DNA from: Photobacterium halotolerans DSM 18316
GTDB lineage: Bacteria > Pseudomonadota > Gammaproteobacteria > Enterobacterales > Vibrionaceae
Reading direction: 5' to 3'
Length of the DNA stretch: 64,000 bases
NCBI RefSeq assembly: GCF_000425165.1
Contig: NZ_AULG01000017.1
Coordinates: 62,001-126,000 of the forward strand
Shown here piece after piece: positions 1 through 9,284 of this stretch. Below the pieces are notes generated by a model. It saw only the letters and a list, made by a program, of their open reading frames with translations. It did no database searches and was not told the origin of the DNA. Within the stretch, counting starts at the first letter, position 1, and every line of letters begins with the position of its first letter. Both the position numbers and the translations under genes were made by a program.

Positions 1-948
1 GTCTGTCGCGGGAAACGTTATCCCCATAAAAGCAAACGCCGGCGCTGAAAACCCGGCCACGAAGCTCATCGCCCGGGTGACATCCATCGCAAGGAAAAAG
101 AACAGCACGGCCACACTCTGACAAGCAATGACCATCAAACACTGTGCCACCAGCAAAATGCTCCAGCTACCGTGCATTGGCCAGCCCAGCAGCGAATACA
201 TGCCCCACAGAAACAACACACCCTGCAGAATAAACACCGCCGCATAAGGTATAAGCTTGGCGACGAGTTGCTGCACCGGATGTTGCCCCAGCCAGGCCAG
301 TAATCCCTGCCGCCGCTGCTCTGCTGCCAGTGCCATGACAGTCGTGGCAATGATAAATATCTGCCACATGGCAGGAATAGCCGCCGAGACCAGAAACTGC
401 CCATAGTGCGAGTTACTGTTAAATAACGGGGTTATCTGATTGCGGACTGGCAAGGCCTGCCCCAGCGCCTGTAGCGGTACTGGTGTGCCAGTCACCATAT
501 TGCTTACCGTATCTATACTGGCGGCATAGGTAGTCTGCGCCGACACGAAAGCGCTGTTTATCAGCTTGGCAATCAAAATAAACTGGGCGTTATAAAACAC
601 AGTCACAGACGGAGAGCGCCCGAGCAATGTGTCTTTTTCCAGAGAATCAGGAATCACTACCAGCGCATAAATCTCACCGTTCCGCATTAACGCTGTACCT
701 TCTTCCACCTCGCTCAATTGTCGGGCAACCGACAGGGTCGGGCTGGCATCGTAGTATCGGATCAATCCGCGGGACAGACGGCTGTGATCCAGATCGACCA
801 CACCGACGGGCAGATCGCGGGCGATCCCTTGCGAGAATATCCACCACATCAGAACAAACAGACTTAAAGGCAAAAAGAACAGCATCGCCTTCAGCCAGGG
901 TTCCTGACGTATGAGCCGCCACTCTCGCTGCATTGTGTTTAACCACAT
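1..948 (-). CDS. ABC-2 type transporter permease (partial, runs off left edge)
   Basis: This frame stays open for 316 codons from an ATG at 948 to base 1, so the C-terminus lies outside the window. The N-terminus (MWLNTMQREWRLIRQEP) is followed by one hydrophobic segment at about residues 21-40. A long extracytoplasmic stretch follows, then a cluster of membrane segments from about residue 195. This layout is typical of the YhhJ/YbhS/YbhR group of ABC-2 permeases. The start lies one base after the stop of the HlyD-like gene, so the genes are translated as an operon. The protein probably forms the inner-membrane channel of a tripartite exporter with the HlyD-like adaptor and TolC-like channel next to it. 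No ATPase is visible; it or a second permease may lie to the left. The substrate is unknown. Confidence 0.85.
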   Translation of the reverse strand, partial: MWLNTMQREWRLIRQEPWLKAMLFFLPLSLFVLMWWIFSQGIARDLPVGVVDLDHSRLSRGLIRYYDASPTLSVARQLSEVEEGTALMRNGEIYALVVIPDSLEKDTLLGRSPSVTVFYNAQFILIAKLINSAFVSAQTTYAASIDTVSNMVTGTPVPLQALGQALPVRNQITPLFNSNSHYGQFLVSAAIPAMWQIFIIATTVMALAAEQRRQGLLAWLGQHPVQQLVAKLIPYAAVFILQGVLFLWGMYSLLGWPMHGSWSILLVAQCLMVIACQSVAVLFFFLAMDVTRAMSFVAGFSAPAFAFMGITFPATD

Positions 949-949
949 A

Positions 950-1927
950 TCAGCGTTCTACCAACACACTCATACCGACACGCAATCCGTCAACGGGCTG
1001 CAAAGGGCGCGCTTCAACTTCAAAAGTGCGCATATCGAAACCTTGCTGAGTATCCGTTGCCCGCCATGTCGCAAAATCCCCCATGACGGAAACATGCGTC
1101 ACAGTAAACGGGATGGCTTGATCCCCTAATGCCGGTATCTTAGCTTCAAATTGAGTCCCCTTGGCAAAATCAGCCAGCCTGTCTTCCCGGACGTGAAACA
1201 CCGCCCAGGCATCGTCCATATCTATGATGCTGACCACCGGAAAACCTTGTGGTGCCAATTCACCACCATGAAGCAGGATCTGGCTGACCTCGCCATCATG
1301 CCAGCTGGAAATTTTAGTATCCGCCGCATAGGCTTCGACTTCTGCGACAGCCCCGGCAGCCATACGCTCTTTTTCCTGTGCAGCGCGTTTGGTTTCTTCC
1401 CGCGCCCCTTCTTTGGCCATTTCAAACATCTGATAAGCCGCTTGCTCTGTATAGCGGGCCGCCTGCCATTGCGTGTAAGCTTCATCCCTTTTTTGTTCTG
1501 CGACAACGCCGTCGCGATAAAGATTGTTTATCCGCCGATAGGTTTTTTCTCCCAGTGCCGATGCCGCTTTGGCTTTTTGCCACTGATCGCTGGCAGCCGC
1601 AACTTCCTGAGCCCGTGCGCCATTTTGTGCTTCATCAGCCAGAGCCCCTGCTGCCTGCTGACTGGCTTTCGCCTGCTCGAGCTTGGCATCAATTTCAGGA
1701 CTCAGTAAGGTAAAGATCAATTGCCCTTCGGTGACTTTATCCCCTTTACGCACCAGTACCTGATCGATACGACCGGCGACTTTTGAGGAGATATTGTATT
1801 GCTGAGCTTCAATCTGGCCCTGTAATCGCTCAGCATCCGGCTGATAAGCGTTCCAGAACCGGTATCCCAACCAAGCGGCCAGCCCAACAGCCGGTAATAC
1901 GACGGCAAGAGTTTTTAGCTTACTCAT
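950..1927 (-). CDS. HlyD-family membrane fusion protein (efflux adaptor)
   Basis: The protein has 325 aa from the ATG at 1927 (MSKLKTLAVV); a longer frame upstream overlaps the TolC-like gene and is not preferred. An N-terminal signal anchor at about residues 5-22 is followed by a lipoyl-type half-motif (QIEAQQYNISSKVAGRI). Next come a long alanine/glutamate-rich coiled-coil hairpin (about 75-190), the second lipoyl half, and a beta-barrel domain ending in a typical GLRVGMSVLVER. Proteins of this family bridge an inner-membrane ABC permease to an outer-membrane TolC channel. The start lies one base after the TolC-like stop and the stop one base before the permease start, so the three genes are tightly coupled. 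Confidence 0.9.
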   Translation of the reverse strand: MSKLKTLAVVLPAVGLAAWLGYRFWNAYQPDAERLQGQIEAQQYNISSKVAGRIDQVLVRKGDKVTEGQLIFTLLSPEIDAKLEQAKASQQAAGALADEAQNGARAQEVAAASDQWQKAKAASALGEKTYRRINNLYRDGVVAEQKRDEAYTQWQAARYTEQAAYQMFEMAKEGAREETKRAAQEKERMAAGAVAEVEAYAADTKISSWHDGEVSQILLHGGELAPQGFPVVSIIDMDDAWAVFHVREDRLADFAKGTQFEAKIPALGDQAIPFTVTHVSVMGDFATWRATDTQQGFDMRTFEVEARPLQPVDGLRVGMSVLVER

Positions 1928-1928
1928 T

Positions 1929-3362
1929 TCAGTTAACCTTAAGTCCTTTGTAATTTTCATATTGGTGGAAGGTATTGATATCACCGCTGACAGCCAGTAG
2001 TCGGGACAATGCTGTGACATAATGATAAGCCGCTGCCAGGCGCTGTGTTTTTACACTTGCCAGATACAATTCGGCATCGACCACATCCAGAGAGGTCGAC
2101 AGGCCCTGACTAAAGGCTTTCTCACGTAACACCACACTTTCCTCGGCCAGTGCAATACTGGAGGCCAGCCCGTCATATTCTTCCAGTGCCTGAGAGGCTT
2201 CCCGGTATGTTTTCTCCACCAGCACGCTCAGATCCTGCTCTGCCTGTGCGCGCAGGTAATTCACCTGTGTCATTGCACTGTGAGCCGCTTTAACCTTGTC
2301 TGAACGGCCTGAAGAGTCGAGTAGCGGTATACTGACACCAACACCCACAGCCCAGTCTGGCGTTGTTTTTGCTGCGAGCGTGTCTTCTTCATAAAGGTTG
2401 TAATTACCGTACAGAAAAACCTCAGGGTAGTATTTGCCCTTTTCTGCATCTAACACACCGCTGGCCTGCTTTTTCTTGGCATCAAGAATATGAAGACCGG
2501 GATAATCATTAAGGGTTTTATCAATAAAGGTGGTCATTGCCGGTAGTCCTTCATTGACGAACAAGGACGTTGAAGGCAATGCAGGGGTTTGTAATTTAAG
2601 TAGCCGTGTCAGGGCAACTTGTGCAATTTCCAGATCGCGCTGGGCTTTAAGACGCTCAACGCGGGCTTTATCAAAAGACGACTGTGCCTGTAAACGCTCA
2701 ACTTTGGCTATCTGTCCTTGCGATTCTAACTTCAGGGCATTTTTATAATGCTTTTCCAATCCACGTTCCGCTTCCTGACGCGTGTCCAGCACTTGCTGCG
2801 CTAACACCACACCAAAATAATAGGTCGACAGGTCTTCAAATTTGGCATGCTCTTTCATCTCAAGCATGTATCTGGCTTCCTGGGTTTTTCCTTTGGCGAT
2901 GTCCTGCGCCGCCATCACTCTTCCCCCGAGAAATACCGGCCAGATAGCGCGGACTGAACTGGTCAGAATATCTCTGTCGGTCAGTTGTGAGGTGAACATT
3001 TTATCGAACTGACCCGGGGTCATCCCCATGAGTTGAGCCAGGCCACCTAAACTGTTTGCCTGACTACGCCCGGCTGGGGTGCTCGCAATCAAATCTGAAG
3101 GCGCTATCTCGACAGGACCGTCCAGATAGGTATAGTTGGCGGACACCGTCACTCTGGGTAACGACAGTGCTTTAGACGCCTCTTGCAGGTATGCGGCCTT
3201 TTCTACGTTGCTCTTTTCTGCCGCCAGTTCATCGCTATTGTTCCGGACAATGCGCCACGCATCGTCAAAACTGACAGTCGCCGCTTTCACCGGCAAACAC
3301 ACGGAACTTATCAGCAACGCCAGGGTGATGGGTTTAGCCAGAGTCGGCCTTACATTCATCAT
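1929..3362 (-). CDS. TolC-family outer membrane channel protein
   Basis: The protein has 477 aa with a Sec signal peptide (cleavage likely after PVKAA, about residue 28). Two long coiled-coil halves follow, which is the repeated helical plan of outer-membrane efflux proteins. Motifs such as YPEVFLYGNYNLYEED and VGVGVSIPLLDSSGR are typical of the second beta-strand pair in this family. It is the first gene of the exporter operon and would form the trans-periplasmic tunnel for the adaptor and permease encoded downstream. The initiator could be either of two adjacent ATG codons (MMNVRP). The substrate cannot be told from sequence. Confidence 0.92.
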   Translation of the reverse strand: MMNVRPTLAKPITLALLISSVCLPVKAATVSFDDAWRIVRNNSDELAAEKSNVEKAAYLQEASKALSLPRVTVSANYTYLDGPVEIAPSDLIASTPAGRSQANSLGGLAQLMGMTPGQFDKMFTSQLTDRDILTSSVRAIWPVFLGGRVMAAQDIAKGKTQEARYMLEMKEHAKFEDLSTYYFGVVLAQQVLDTRQEAERGLEKHYKNALKLESQGQIAKVERLQAQSSFDKARVERLKAQRDLEIAQVALTRLLKLQTPALPSTSLFVNEGLPAMTTFIDKTLNDYPGLHILDAKKKQASGVLDAEKGKYYPEVFLYGNYNLYEEDTLAAKTTPDWAVGVGVSIPLLDSSGRSDKVKAAHSAMTQVNYLRAQAEQDLSVLVEKTYREASQALEEYDGLASSIALAEESVVLREKAFSQGLSTSLDVVDAELYLASVKTQRLAAAYHYVTALSRLLAVSGDINTFHQYENYKGLKVN

Positions 3363-3486
3363 ATATCCTTAATGACCTCAAGAATGACTGCCCATATTAG
3401 AGCAAAAACTCTATTTAACAAGCTTCAATGAAGTATTTATTGACAAGCAGATCACAAGATATTGTTTTAAAAGCATAACAAAAGAA

Positions 3487-3508
3487 AAAGCCCTCGGTTG
3501 AGGGCTTT
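3487..3508 (-). terminator. Rho-independent terminator of the Nramp-like gene
   Basis: AAAGCCCTC and GAGGGCTTT form a perfect 9-bp stem around a GGTT loop. On the minus strand the stem is followed by a T-rich run, as expected for the gene that ends at 3533. Confidence 0.85.
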
Positions 3509-3532
3509 GACACTTAATTCCAAGAATGTGGC

Positions 3533-4810
3533 TTACATCAACCATTTCCACCAGATAAAAATAGCCAGAAAACCGTAAAGATAAGTTAAACCTGCCCATG
3601 ACAGCAGTTTCATTGATTTAGTCAGCTTCAAATCTTCTGGCAATGATGCAGTGGACACCAAGCGATAATTTAAATAGGCAAAGACAGGTGTCGTCATGAA
3701 GGCCAGGATCATGGCAAAGTCCATCATTGGCATCAGCGCTGAGGTGAAGAACAGAATGATCGCCATCGCAAACACACTGATAACAATCATCCATGCATTA
3801 ATATAGCTGTTTTGCTCCAGTGGTTTTTTCTGAATAACCAGTTGCGCTTCAGCGAGTGCGCGAGAATAACCGTCAATAACGGTAATCGTACTGCCAAAAA
3901 TACAGAAGAAAGCAATCACCGCGATCAAGTAGCGAGACCACTCACCGATGGTAGACGCATACATGCTCACTAACTGGTGAGAAAAACCGATCCCTGACGC
4001 TTTCAGCTCGGTACCCGTTCCATACAGCACCAAGGCACCCAGTGACAGAAACACAACCGCCAGAATGGCCGTACCAATGTAGCCTACGTTGAAGTCAAAC
4101 AATGCCGAACGCGTTGTCACTGTTTGCTCTTTACGCTGACTTTTCAGCCAGAGTGATGTCAGGCATGAAATTTCAATCGGAGCCGGCATCCAACCCATCA
4201 TCACGACAATGAACCCGAAAGACGCCAGGGTCCAGGCAGAAGGTCCCTGATACTCAGCGGGGGCGGCACTGCCATTGCCTGCGGCTATCACCACCGCTGA
4301 AATGGTCGCGATAACCAACACCGACATTATGACTTTTGACAGCCCGTCCAGCGCTTTATAGTGACCAGCCATCAATATAGCCAGACACGCCACAAGCACA
4401 ATGGCAGAGAGAACAGGCAGAGGTAAATTGCCCGGCATAAAATAACCCAGCAGGCTCGCACTGAACAGCAGCAGCGCTGCTGTGTTCACAATACCGGATA
4501 ACAGGTTAAGCCCGGAAAATACCCAAAGATAGCCGCGCCCTAATTCGTCGTAGCCCTCTACCAGGCTTTTGCCTGTTCCCATTGTGTATTGAATACCGGC
4601 CCTGAAAAATGGGTATTTAAAAAGGTTTACCAGCAAAATAATCGCAGCCAGTTGCCAGCCGTATATGGCTCCGGCTTTGGTTGATGCCACCAAGTGTGAT
4701 CCGCCAACCGCGGCCGACGCCATCATGATCCCGGGACCTAACGATTTGATTAATTGCTTGATGCCACTTCCCTGTCTGGATTGCGGCGGGATAGATACTG
4801 TGTCTGACAT
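3533..4810 (-). CDS. Nramp-family (NRAMP-like) transporter with altered metal site
   Basis: The protein has 425 aa and about 11 hydrophobic helices. The first helix begins SLGPGIMMASAAVGGSHL, which aligns with the GPA..DPGN segment of Nramp transporters, but DPGN is replaced by GGSH. The sixth helix has GWMPAPIEIS where Nramp has MPH; the methionine is kept. In characterised Nramp proteins the DPGN Asp and Asn coordinate Mn or Fe, so this carrier may use a different ion or mechanism. It stands alone, with a terminator downstream and a 350-bp upstream region shared with the divergent ydbH. The superfamily assignment is firm; the substrate is open. Confidence 0.8.
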   Translation of the reverse strand: MSDTVSIPPQSRQGSGIKQLIKSLGPGIMMASAAVGGSHLVASTKAGAIYGWQLAAIILLVNLFKYPFFRAGIQYTMGTGKSLVEGYDELGRGYLWVFSGLNLLSGIVNTAALLLFSASLLGYFMPGNLPLPVLSAIVLVACLAILMAGHYKALDGLSKVIMSVLVIATISAVVIAAGNGSAAPAEYQGPSAWTLASFGFIVVMMGWMPAPIEISCLTSLWLKSQRKEQTVTTRSALFDFNVGYIGTAILAVVFLSLGALVLYGTGTELKASGIGFSHQLVSMYASTIGEWSRYLIAVIAFFCIFGSTITVIDGYSRALAEAQLVIQKKPLEQNSYINAWMIVISVFAMAIILFFTSALMPMMDFAMILAFMTTPVFAYLNYRLVSTASLPEDLKLTKSMKLLSWAGLTYLYGFLAIFIWWKWLM

Positions 4811-5162
4811 TCAAATACGTCCTGTGTAGTTTTTTATAGTAATGAGCTTCTTTGTCTCAGGTTTAAATAAGTTGTGCAATCCCCTATTTGAGCTGGATTT
4901 AGTGATAACAACTGAAATATTGCCACACTAAGCATATGTCTCTGCACCTCGTGACATTTGCATCAGTAAATGTCATTAACCTTGCTAAAAAAACGATAAA
5001 AAAAACATCACATCTTATAGTCACTATCGATTCTGGTACGTAAAAGCGATCAGTCTGCTTCATCATAACGCCATGATTTACCCAAATATTCCACACTCCC
5101 ACCGGGTTGGGCTTATTCTTGTAAAGAATGCACCATACATTTTCATACTCGCTTGAGCCCAT
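4811..5162. other. Divergent intergenic region (Nramp-like / ydbH)
   Basis: No gene is visible in these 352 bases. The stretch is AT-rich and must hold the promoters of both divergent genes. The only clear structure is the dyad at 4952-4975, listed separately. Confidence 0.6.
4952..4975. promoter_or_regulatory. Dyad, possible operator
   Basis: TGACATTT and AAATGTCA form a perfect 8-bp inverted repeat with an 8-bp spacer. It lies about 140 bp before the Nramp-like start and 190 bp before ydbH. The shape suits a dimeric regulator, but I do not recognise the motif. Confidence 0.3.
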
Positions 5163-8100
5163 ATGCCAACAACAGAACACACCAACAGCGCCCAAGCTTC
5201 CTCTTCCAGCCTCCTTTGCCGGATTCGACGGGGCCTGCTATGGGTTTTCATTTTCGCCACCTGCAGCTTAGTCACTTTAGCTGTGGGTGTGACTTTCTGG
5301 TTAGCCAGTGAAGGGATTCAGTTAGGATCAGTCTCTGGCATCAGTCTGTCGCAGCAAGGCATGTCAGTTAAAAATCTCAGTATCAAGATCAGAGATAATG
5401 AGTTTGAGCTGAATAACGTATTGTTGTTTCACCGCTACACCGCAGAGCAACACCCAATAATTCAACCCCGACATCAAGATTCCCGAGCCACAGGCTGGTT
5501 AGTTCAGGCCGACAGGCTGACAGTGGTGATTCCGTCGGCACTGCGCAGAGCTTTACTTGAAAATGGGCTCATCGCTGACATCGTTACTTTCGATAAGGTA
5601 AAGCTGATGACGCAGGGGGCACTGACCGACGGGCGTTTTATGATTACCGCCGATCTTGCTGACGCATTACTGGCTACGCCATTATCGAAAACCACCTATC
5701 AGCAGTCTTTGCATGGCATCAGTATCAGCGTTTCAACAGCACCGAATTTACAGATCAGTGGCGCAGTCGGGCGTGGTGATATTCAGCCACCATTGGCCGC
5801 TTTCATCAAAGATGGCTATCACAGAGATAATTTACGCAAAGATGACTACCGTAAAGATAACCACCACAAGAATGGTTACCCCGTCACGTTCAAGACACTT
5901 TCTTTTGCATTAATGCCGGCAGAGGATGGCACGCAGCCCTTTTCAGTCTCTATTGCTCACATTGCGTCGGCAACAGCAGCGTCAGAGCAATCTGAACGGG
6001 ATGGAGTTCACCAGTTATCTCTGGCTGTCGATTTATTATCGCCGCAGAGCTCACTCGATCTGCGCATTAAAACGTTACGCTGGGATCCTGCGCCATTCCT
6101 ACCTCAGGATCAGGCTTCAGCATCAACCGGCTTTCCCCGCCTCGGGCAAATTACCAGCCTGCTGTTTCAGGTTCCGGTTAAACACATTGAAATCGACTCA
6201 ATAACAATCATCGATTACTTGTCTCAGGCCAGATTCATTTTTCAGCGAGATGCAGAAAACACACGGTTTGAATTAGAGGGAAAGGTGCAAACAGCCAAAA
6301 ATACGTTATTGCCTGTTACCAGCTACTTTCTGGCTTCTGAACACAAACCGGCTGTTTTTACTGTACAGCTCACTGACACTGATCACACAAGTCCTTCTGG
6401 CATTGATTTGGTCAGCTGTCATGCCAGCTGGCAATTGACGTCTGACATGCCACAATCTCTCAACTGTAAAAGTGACAATGTCACTAAGGTGCTGAATTAT
6501 TTTTCCATCCAGTCCATATCGCTCCCAGACCCGAATCAACAACAGGCTGTCTTTGAGGCAAAACTGACAGAAACTGACCAACCCCAAAAAAAACAACTAA
6601 AGAAAAGGCAACCTGAGAAAAAAGATCACCAACCAGATTCAGCCTCTGAGCCAGATTCGCTCTCGCCGGTATGGCACTATGCGATTGAGATAAGCGCACC
6701 CGGCAGCATCCAATTCAGATTGCCCCGCTCACATCAGCACAGCGGGCCAAACGATTACAGTGTCATAGCGTTAAACCATGACGGTATCTGGAAATGGGCA
6801 CTGTCGCTTGATCAGCAACAGGCACAGTTAAGGTTAACAAACCCGGAGCAGTTAGATATTAACGTTGAACGCCCGGCAGCACAGGGACAAATTGTGATAA
6901 ACACCCTCACCTGCCATGTGACGTTAACCATACCGGCCCAGCAAACAGAAACCGCCCTGCCTCAATGCCGCAGCACCAATACGCTTACCGCACAGGCGCC
7001 TCTTCTTGAACTCGAGTCACTGAAAATCAGTCATCTGCAGTTATCACAGCGCATCGATATACAAAGCTCTGGCAGCTCACTCAAGCTGAATCTGGAAAAC
7101 ACCCGGCTCAGCGCACAAACGATCGTCTTGCCTGACTATGCTGATCAAAAGCAAAACCGCTTAAGTCAGGTACGCATAGAGATACCTGACACAGCCATTC
7201 AGCTGGACAATCTCTTATCCTCTGCATCAGCGCCAGAAAATACCTCGCAAGTATGGCTGCTCGATGTCGGCGAAGCGCCGGCCACATTGAGTGCGGCATT
7301 CAGCAGCTTGCGCACGATTAACGCTGACACTGAGCCGGGAAAGCATCAAGGTTCTCTCCCCGTACAGCAATTTGAAGGTAATCTCGCGATCATGTCAGGC
7401 GGGTTAAGAGCAGAGAAAAACGCTCAGGCATGGAAGCTCGCCAGCAATTATTCGACACAACTGGCGCTCAGTGTGAATAACCAGGCGCTGCCTGTCATCC
7501 GCAATCAGGGAAAACTGACACTCAATTCAGACGCACTCGCCATAACCGGTTTGCTTAGTACCGCACAAAGTCAGCCATGGTTAGATTTTTCATTCACTCA
7601 GGAATGGAAAAGTCGTATCAGCCGTGTTCAGATAGTACAAAAGCCCATTTCTTTTTCCGCAAAACAGAGTCTGCAAAAATACTATCTCGCGCCACTGCCT
7701 GTCAGTGCTGATCTGCATAATGGCAGCATAAGTCTCCGCGCGGATCTGCAATATCAGAATGCTCTCTGGTCTGGCACGCTGGATATTTTCACCACGCATT
7801 TAAGCGGACATATCAAAGACACCCACTTTGCCGATCTGAACGTGTCATTGACCAGCCTGGTGACTGACAATACGATACGGAGCCGTCAGCCGATGACTGT
7901 TCACGCCGGTTGGTTACACTTTGGTACTTTGTTTCAGGACGTCACTGCCAGCTTTCATTTCGATACAGATGAACCTCTTTATACGCTGCACAGAGCAACC
8001 GCCAACGTCCTTGGTGGTCAGTTAAGCACCCGCAACGTAGTGAGCCGTTCTTTGACCAATATTGACGTCATTCCTTTGCGTATCCAGAGTCTCAATCTTA

Positions 8101-8552
8101 AGAAATTAATGGATTTATTTAACCCTGAAAATGTTGAGTTGACGGGGTCACTGGATGGCTTACTGCCCATCCGCATTGTGAGCGGAAATCCCGTCATTGA
8201 AAAAGGTGCTTTATTTTCAAGAAGTCCGGGCGGCGTTCTGCGATATAAAGAAGGGACAAGTATCGATGATAACGTCAGAGCCGGAGGCGAAAACAGCCTC
8301 AAAGTGATCACCAGGATTCTCAGAAATTATCAATACGACTCTCTTGCGGTTGATATAGACTATTCCAAAGAGGGTCAATTAAATGCTAGTGCCAGGTTCA
8401 AAGGCCGGAATCCTCACTTTCAGAATGGAAGACCGGTCAACATCAATCTGAACATTGAAGACGATATACCAGCACTGATCAAAACGCTCAACACGATAAA
8501 TACTTCTCAGTTTGAGCGGATTTTTGTGAAGCAGCTTGGTCTTGAAAATTAG
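5163..8552 (+). CDS. ydbH: YdbH-family intermembrane lipid transport protein (AsmA/TamB-like)
   Basis: The protein has 1129 aa. A hydrophobic anchor at about residues 24-46 is followed by a long beta-rich periplasmic body. The C-terminal segment resembles YdbH, including SLNLKKLMDLFNPENVELTG and the closing PVNINLNIEDDIPALIKTL. In E. coli, YdbH is one of three partly redundant AsmA-like proteins (with TamB and YhdP) thought to carry phospholipid to the outer membrane, and it works with YnbE. The same gene order, ydbH-ynbE-ydbL, is present here. Residues 216-240 form five degenerate KDxYx-type pentapeptides encoded by a 15-bp repeat. A lysine/glutamine-rich patch lies near 470-500. It is larger than E. 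coli YdbH (about 880 aa), mainly through such insertions. Confidence 0.88.
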   Translation: MPTTEHTNSAQASSSSLLCRIRRGLLWVFIFATCSLVTLAVGVTFWLASEGIQLGSVSGISLSQQGMSVKNLSIKIRDNEFELNNVLLFHRYTAEQHPIIQPRHQDSRATGWLVQADRLTVVIPSALRRALLENGLIADIVTFDKVKLMTQGALTDGRFMITADLADALLATPLSKTTYQQSLHGISISVSTAPNLQISGAVGRGDIQPPLAAFIKDGYHRDNLRKDDYRKDNHHKNGYPVTFKTLSFALMPAEDGTQPFSVSIAHIASATAASEQSERDGVHQLSLAVDLLSPQSSLDLRIKTLRWDPAPFLPQDQASASTGFPRLGQITSLLFQVPVKHIEIDSITIIDYLSQARFIFQRDAENTRFELEGKVQTAKNTLLPVTSYFLASEHKPAVFTVQLTDTDHTSPSGIDLVSCHASWQLTSDMPQSLNCKSDNVTKVLNYFSIQSISLPDPNQQQAVFEAKLTETDQPQKKQLKKRQPEKKDHQPDSASEPDSLSPVWHYAIEISAPGSIQFRLPRSHQHSGPNDYSVIALNHDGIWKWALSLDQQQAQLRLTNPEQLDINVERPAAQGQIVINTLTCHVTLTIPAQQTETALPQCRSTNTLTAQAPLLELESLKISHLQLSQRIDIQSSGSSLKLNLENTRLSAQTIVLPDYADQKQNRLSQVRIEIPDTAIQLDNLLSSASAPENTSQVWLLDVGEAPATLSAAFSSLRTINADTEPGKHQGSLPVQQFEGNLAIMSGGLRAEKNAQAWKLASNYSTQLALSVNNQALPVIRNQGKLTLNSDALAITGLLSTAQSQPWLDFSFTQEWKSRISRVQIVQKPISFSAKQSLQKYYLAPLPVSADLHNGSISLRADLQYQNALWSGTLDIFTTHLSGHIKDTHFADLNVSLTSLVTDNTIRSRQPMTVHAGWLHFGTLFQDVTASFHFDTDEPLYTLHRATANVLGGQLSTRNVVSRSLTNIDVIPLRIQSLNLKKLMDLFNPENVELTGSLDGLLPIRIVSGNPVIEKGALFSRSPGGVLRYKEGTSIDDNVRAGGENSLKVITRILRNYQYDSLAVDIDYSKEGQLNASARFKGRNPHFQNGRPVNINLNIEDDIPALIKTLNTINTSQFERIFVKQLGLEN
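5808..5882 (+). repeat. Five degenerate 15-bp tandem units inside ydbH
   Basis: Five in-frame 15-bp units begin AAAGAT or a near variant and encode KDGYH, RDNLR, KDDYR, KDNHH and KNGYP. They form a charged, histidine-rich insertion in the periplasmic body of YdbH. Confidence 0.7.
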
Positions 8553-8599
8553 ACTTTTGCGCTGAATTTATTGCAAATGACTTGAAAAGGTCGACGCCC

Positions 8600-8815
8600 A
8601 TGGATATTCAGTTTAAGTATTACTGTATGACAGGCTGTTTAGCAGTGATATTCTTACTAATGACTTCTGGTTTGGTCGGCTGCACACCTACTGTACAGGT
8701 TGCAGCCTCTGACAAGCCGATAGAAGTTAATCTGAACGTGAAAATTGAACATGAAATCAGGATTAAGGTAGATAAGGAAATCGATGATCTTTTCAGTGAT
8801 GATGATGTCTTCTGA
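8600..8815 (+). CDS. ynbE: YnbE-like outer membrane lipoprotein
   Basis: This is a 71-aa lipoprotein precursor. A hydrophobic signal (TGCLAVIFLLMTSGLVGC) ends in an LVGC lipobox, and the mature part is short, with SDKPIEVNLNVKIEHEI typical of YnbE. The ATG at 8600 is preferred to an in-frame TTG at 8582 because AAAAGG lies 9-10 bases before it. In E. coli, YnbE multimers extend the YdbH bridge at the outer membrane. The gene follows ydbH by 47 bp and precedes ydbL by 18 bp, consistent with one operon. Confidence 0.88.
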   Translation: MDIQFKYYCMTGCLAVIFLLMTSGLVGCTPTVQVAASDKPIEVNLNVKIEHEIRIKVDKEIDDLFSDDDVF

Positions 8816-8833
8816 CAAGGCGGAGTGCCTGTT

Positions 8834-9157
8834 ATGAAACGCATACTGACTTACCTGGCAATGTTGCTGTTTTGCGCACATGCATTCGCGCTCGATTTAC
8901 AACAAGCGAAAGCACAAGGCTTAGTCGGTGAAGCTAACAATGGCTACATAGCCGCTTTGGCACCGTCACCTTCAGCGGAAGTGCGCCAGCTGATTCAAAC
9001 CGTAAACAGTGAACGAAAAGAAAGTTACCAGCGTATCGCCGTATCACATGGGCTGACGCTGCCCGAAGTAAGCCGCCTTGCGTATAAAAAAGCGATAGAA
9101 AAAACCGAAAGCGGCCATTTCTATCAGAGCCCAAGTGGCCTGTGGGTCAAAAAGTAA
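8834..9157 (+). CDS. ydbL: YdbL-family periplasmic protein (DUF1318)
   Basis: The protein has 107 aa with a signal peptide ending at AHAFA. The mature domain begins LDLQQAKAQGLVGEANNGYIA and ends GHFYQSPSGLWVKK, both characteristic of the YdbL/DUF1318 family. In E. coli, YdbL is a periplasmic partner that modulates YdbH-YnbE assembly. I chose the ATG at 8834 over an upstream GTG at 8825 because AGGCGGAG sits about 8 bases before it. It is the last gene of the ydbH operon. Confidence 0.9.
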   Translation: MKRILTYLAMLLFCAHAFALDLQQAKAQGLVGEANNGYIAALAPSPSAEVRQLIQTVNSERKESYQRIAVSHGLTLPEVSRLAYKKAIEKTESGHFYQSPSGLWVKK

Positions 9158-9284
9158 ACGTGATTTCAGCACACCATTCAGTCACCCCGAACAGATAACA
9201 CACCTTAATGACTGAAATTTTCAGTCATATTCACTACCAAGAAGAGGTATACTTCAGCTCTCATTGTCTGTGTGCTGTAGAAAG

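Noticed and set aside
1151-1708. Plus-strand frame of 185 codons opposite the HlyD-like gene
   Set aside because: Shadow of the coiled-coil region; no signal for independent translation.
5808-5882. Short regular repeats considered as a CRISPR-like array
   Set aside because: Units are 15 bp, adjacent without spacers and in frame with ydbH, so they are a coding tandem repeat.
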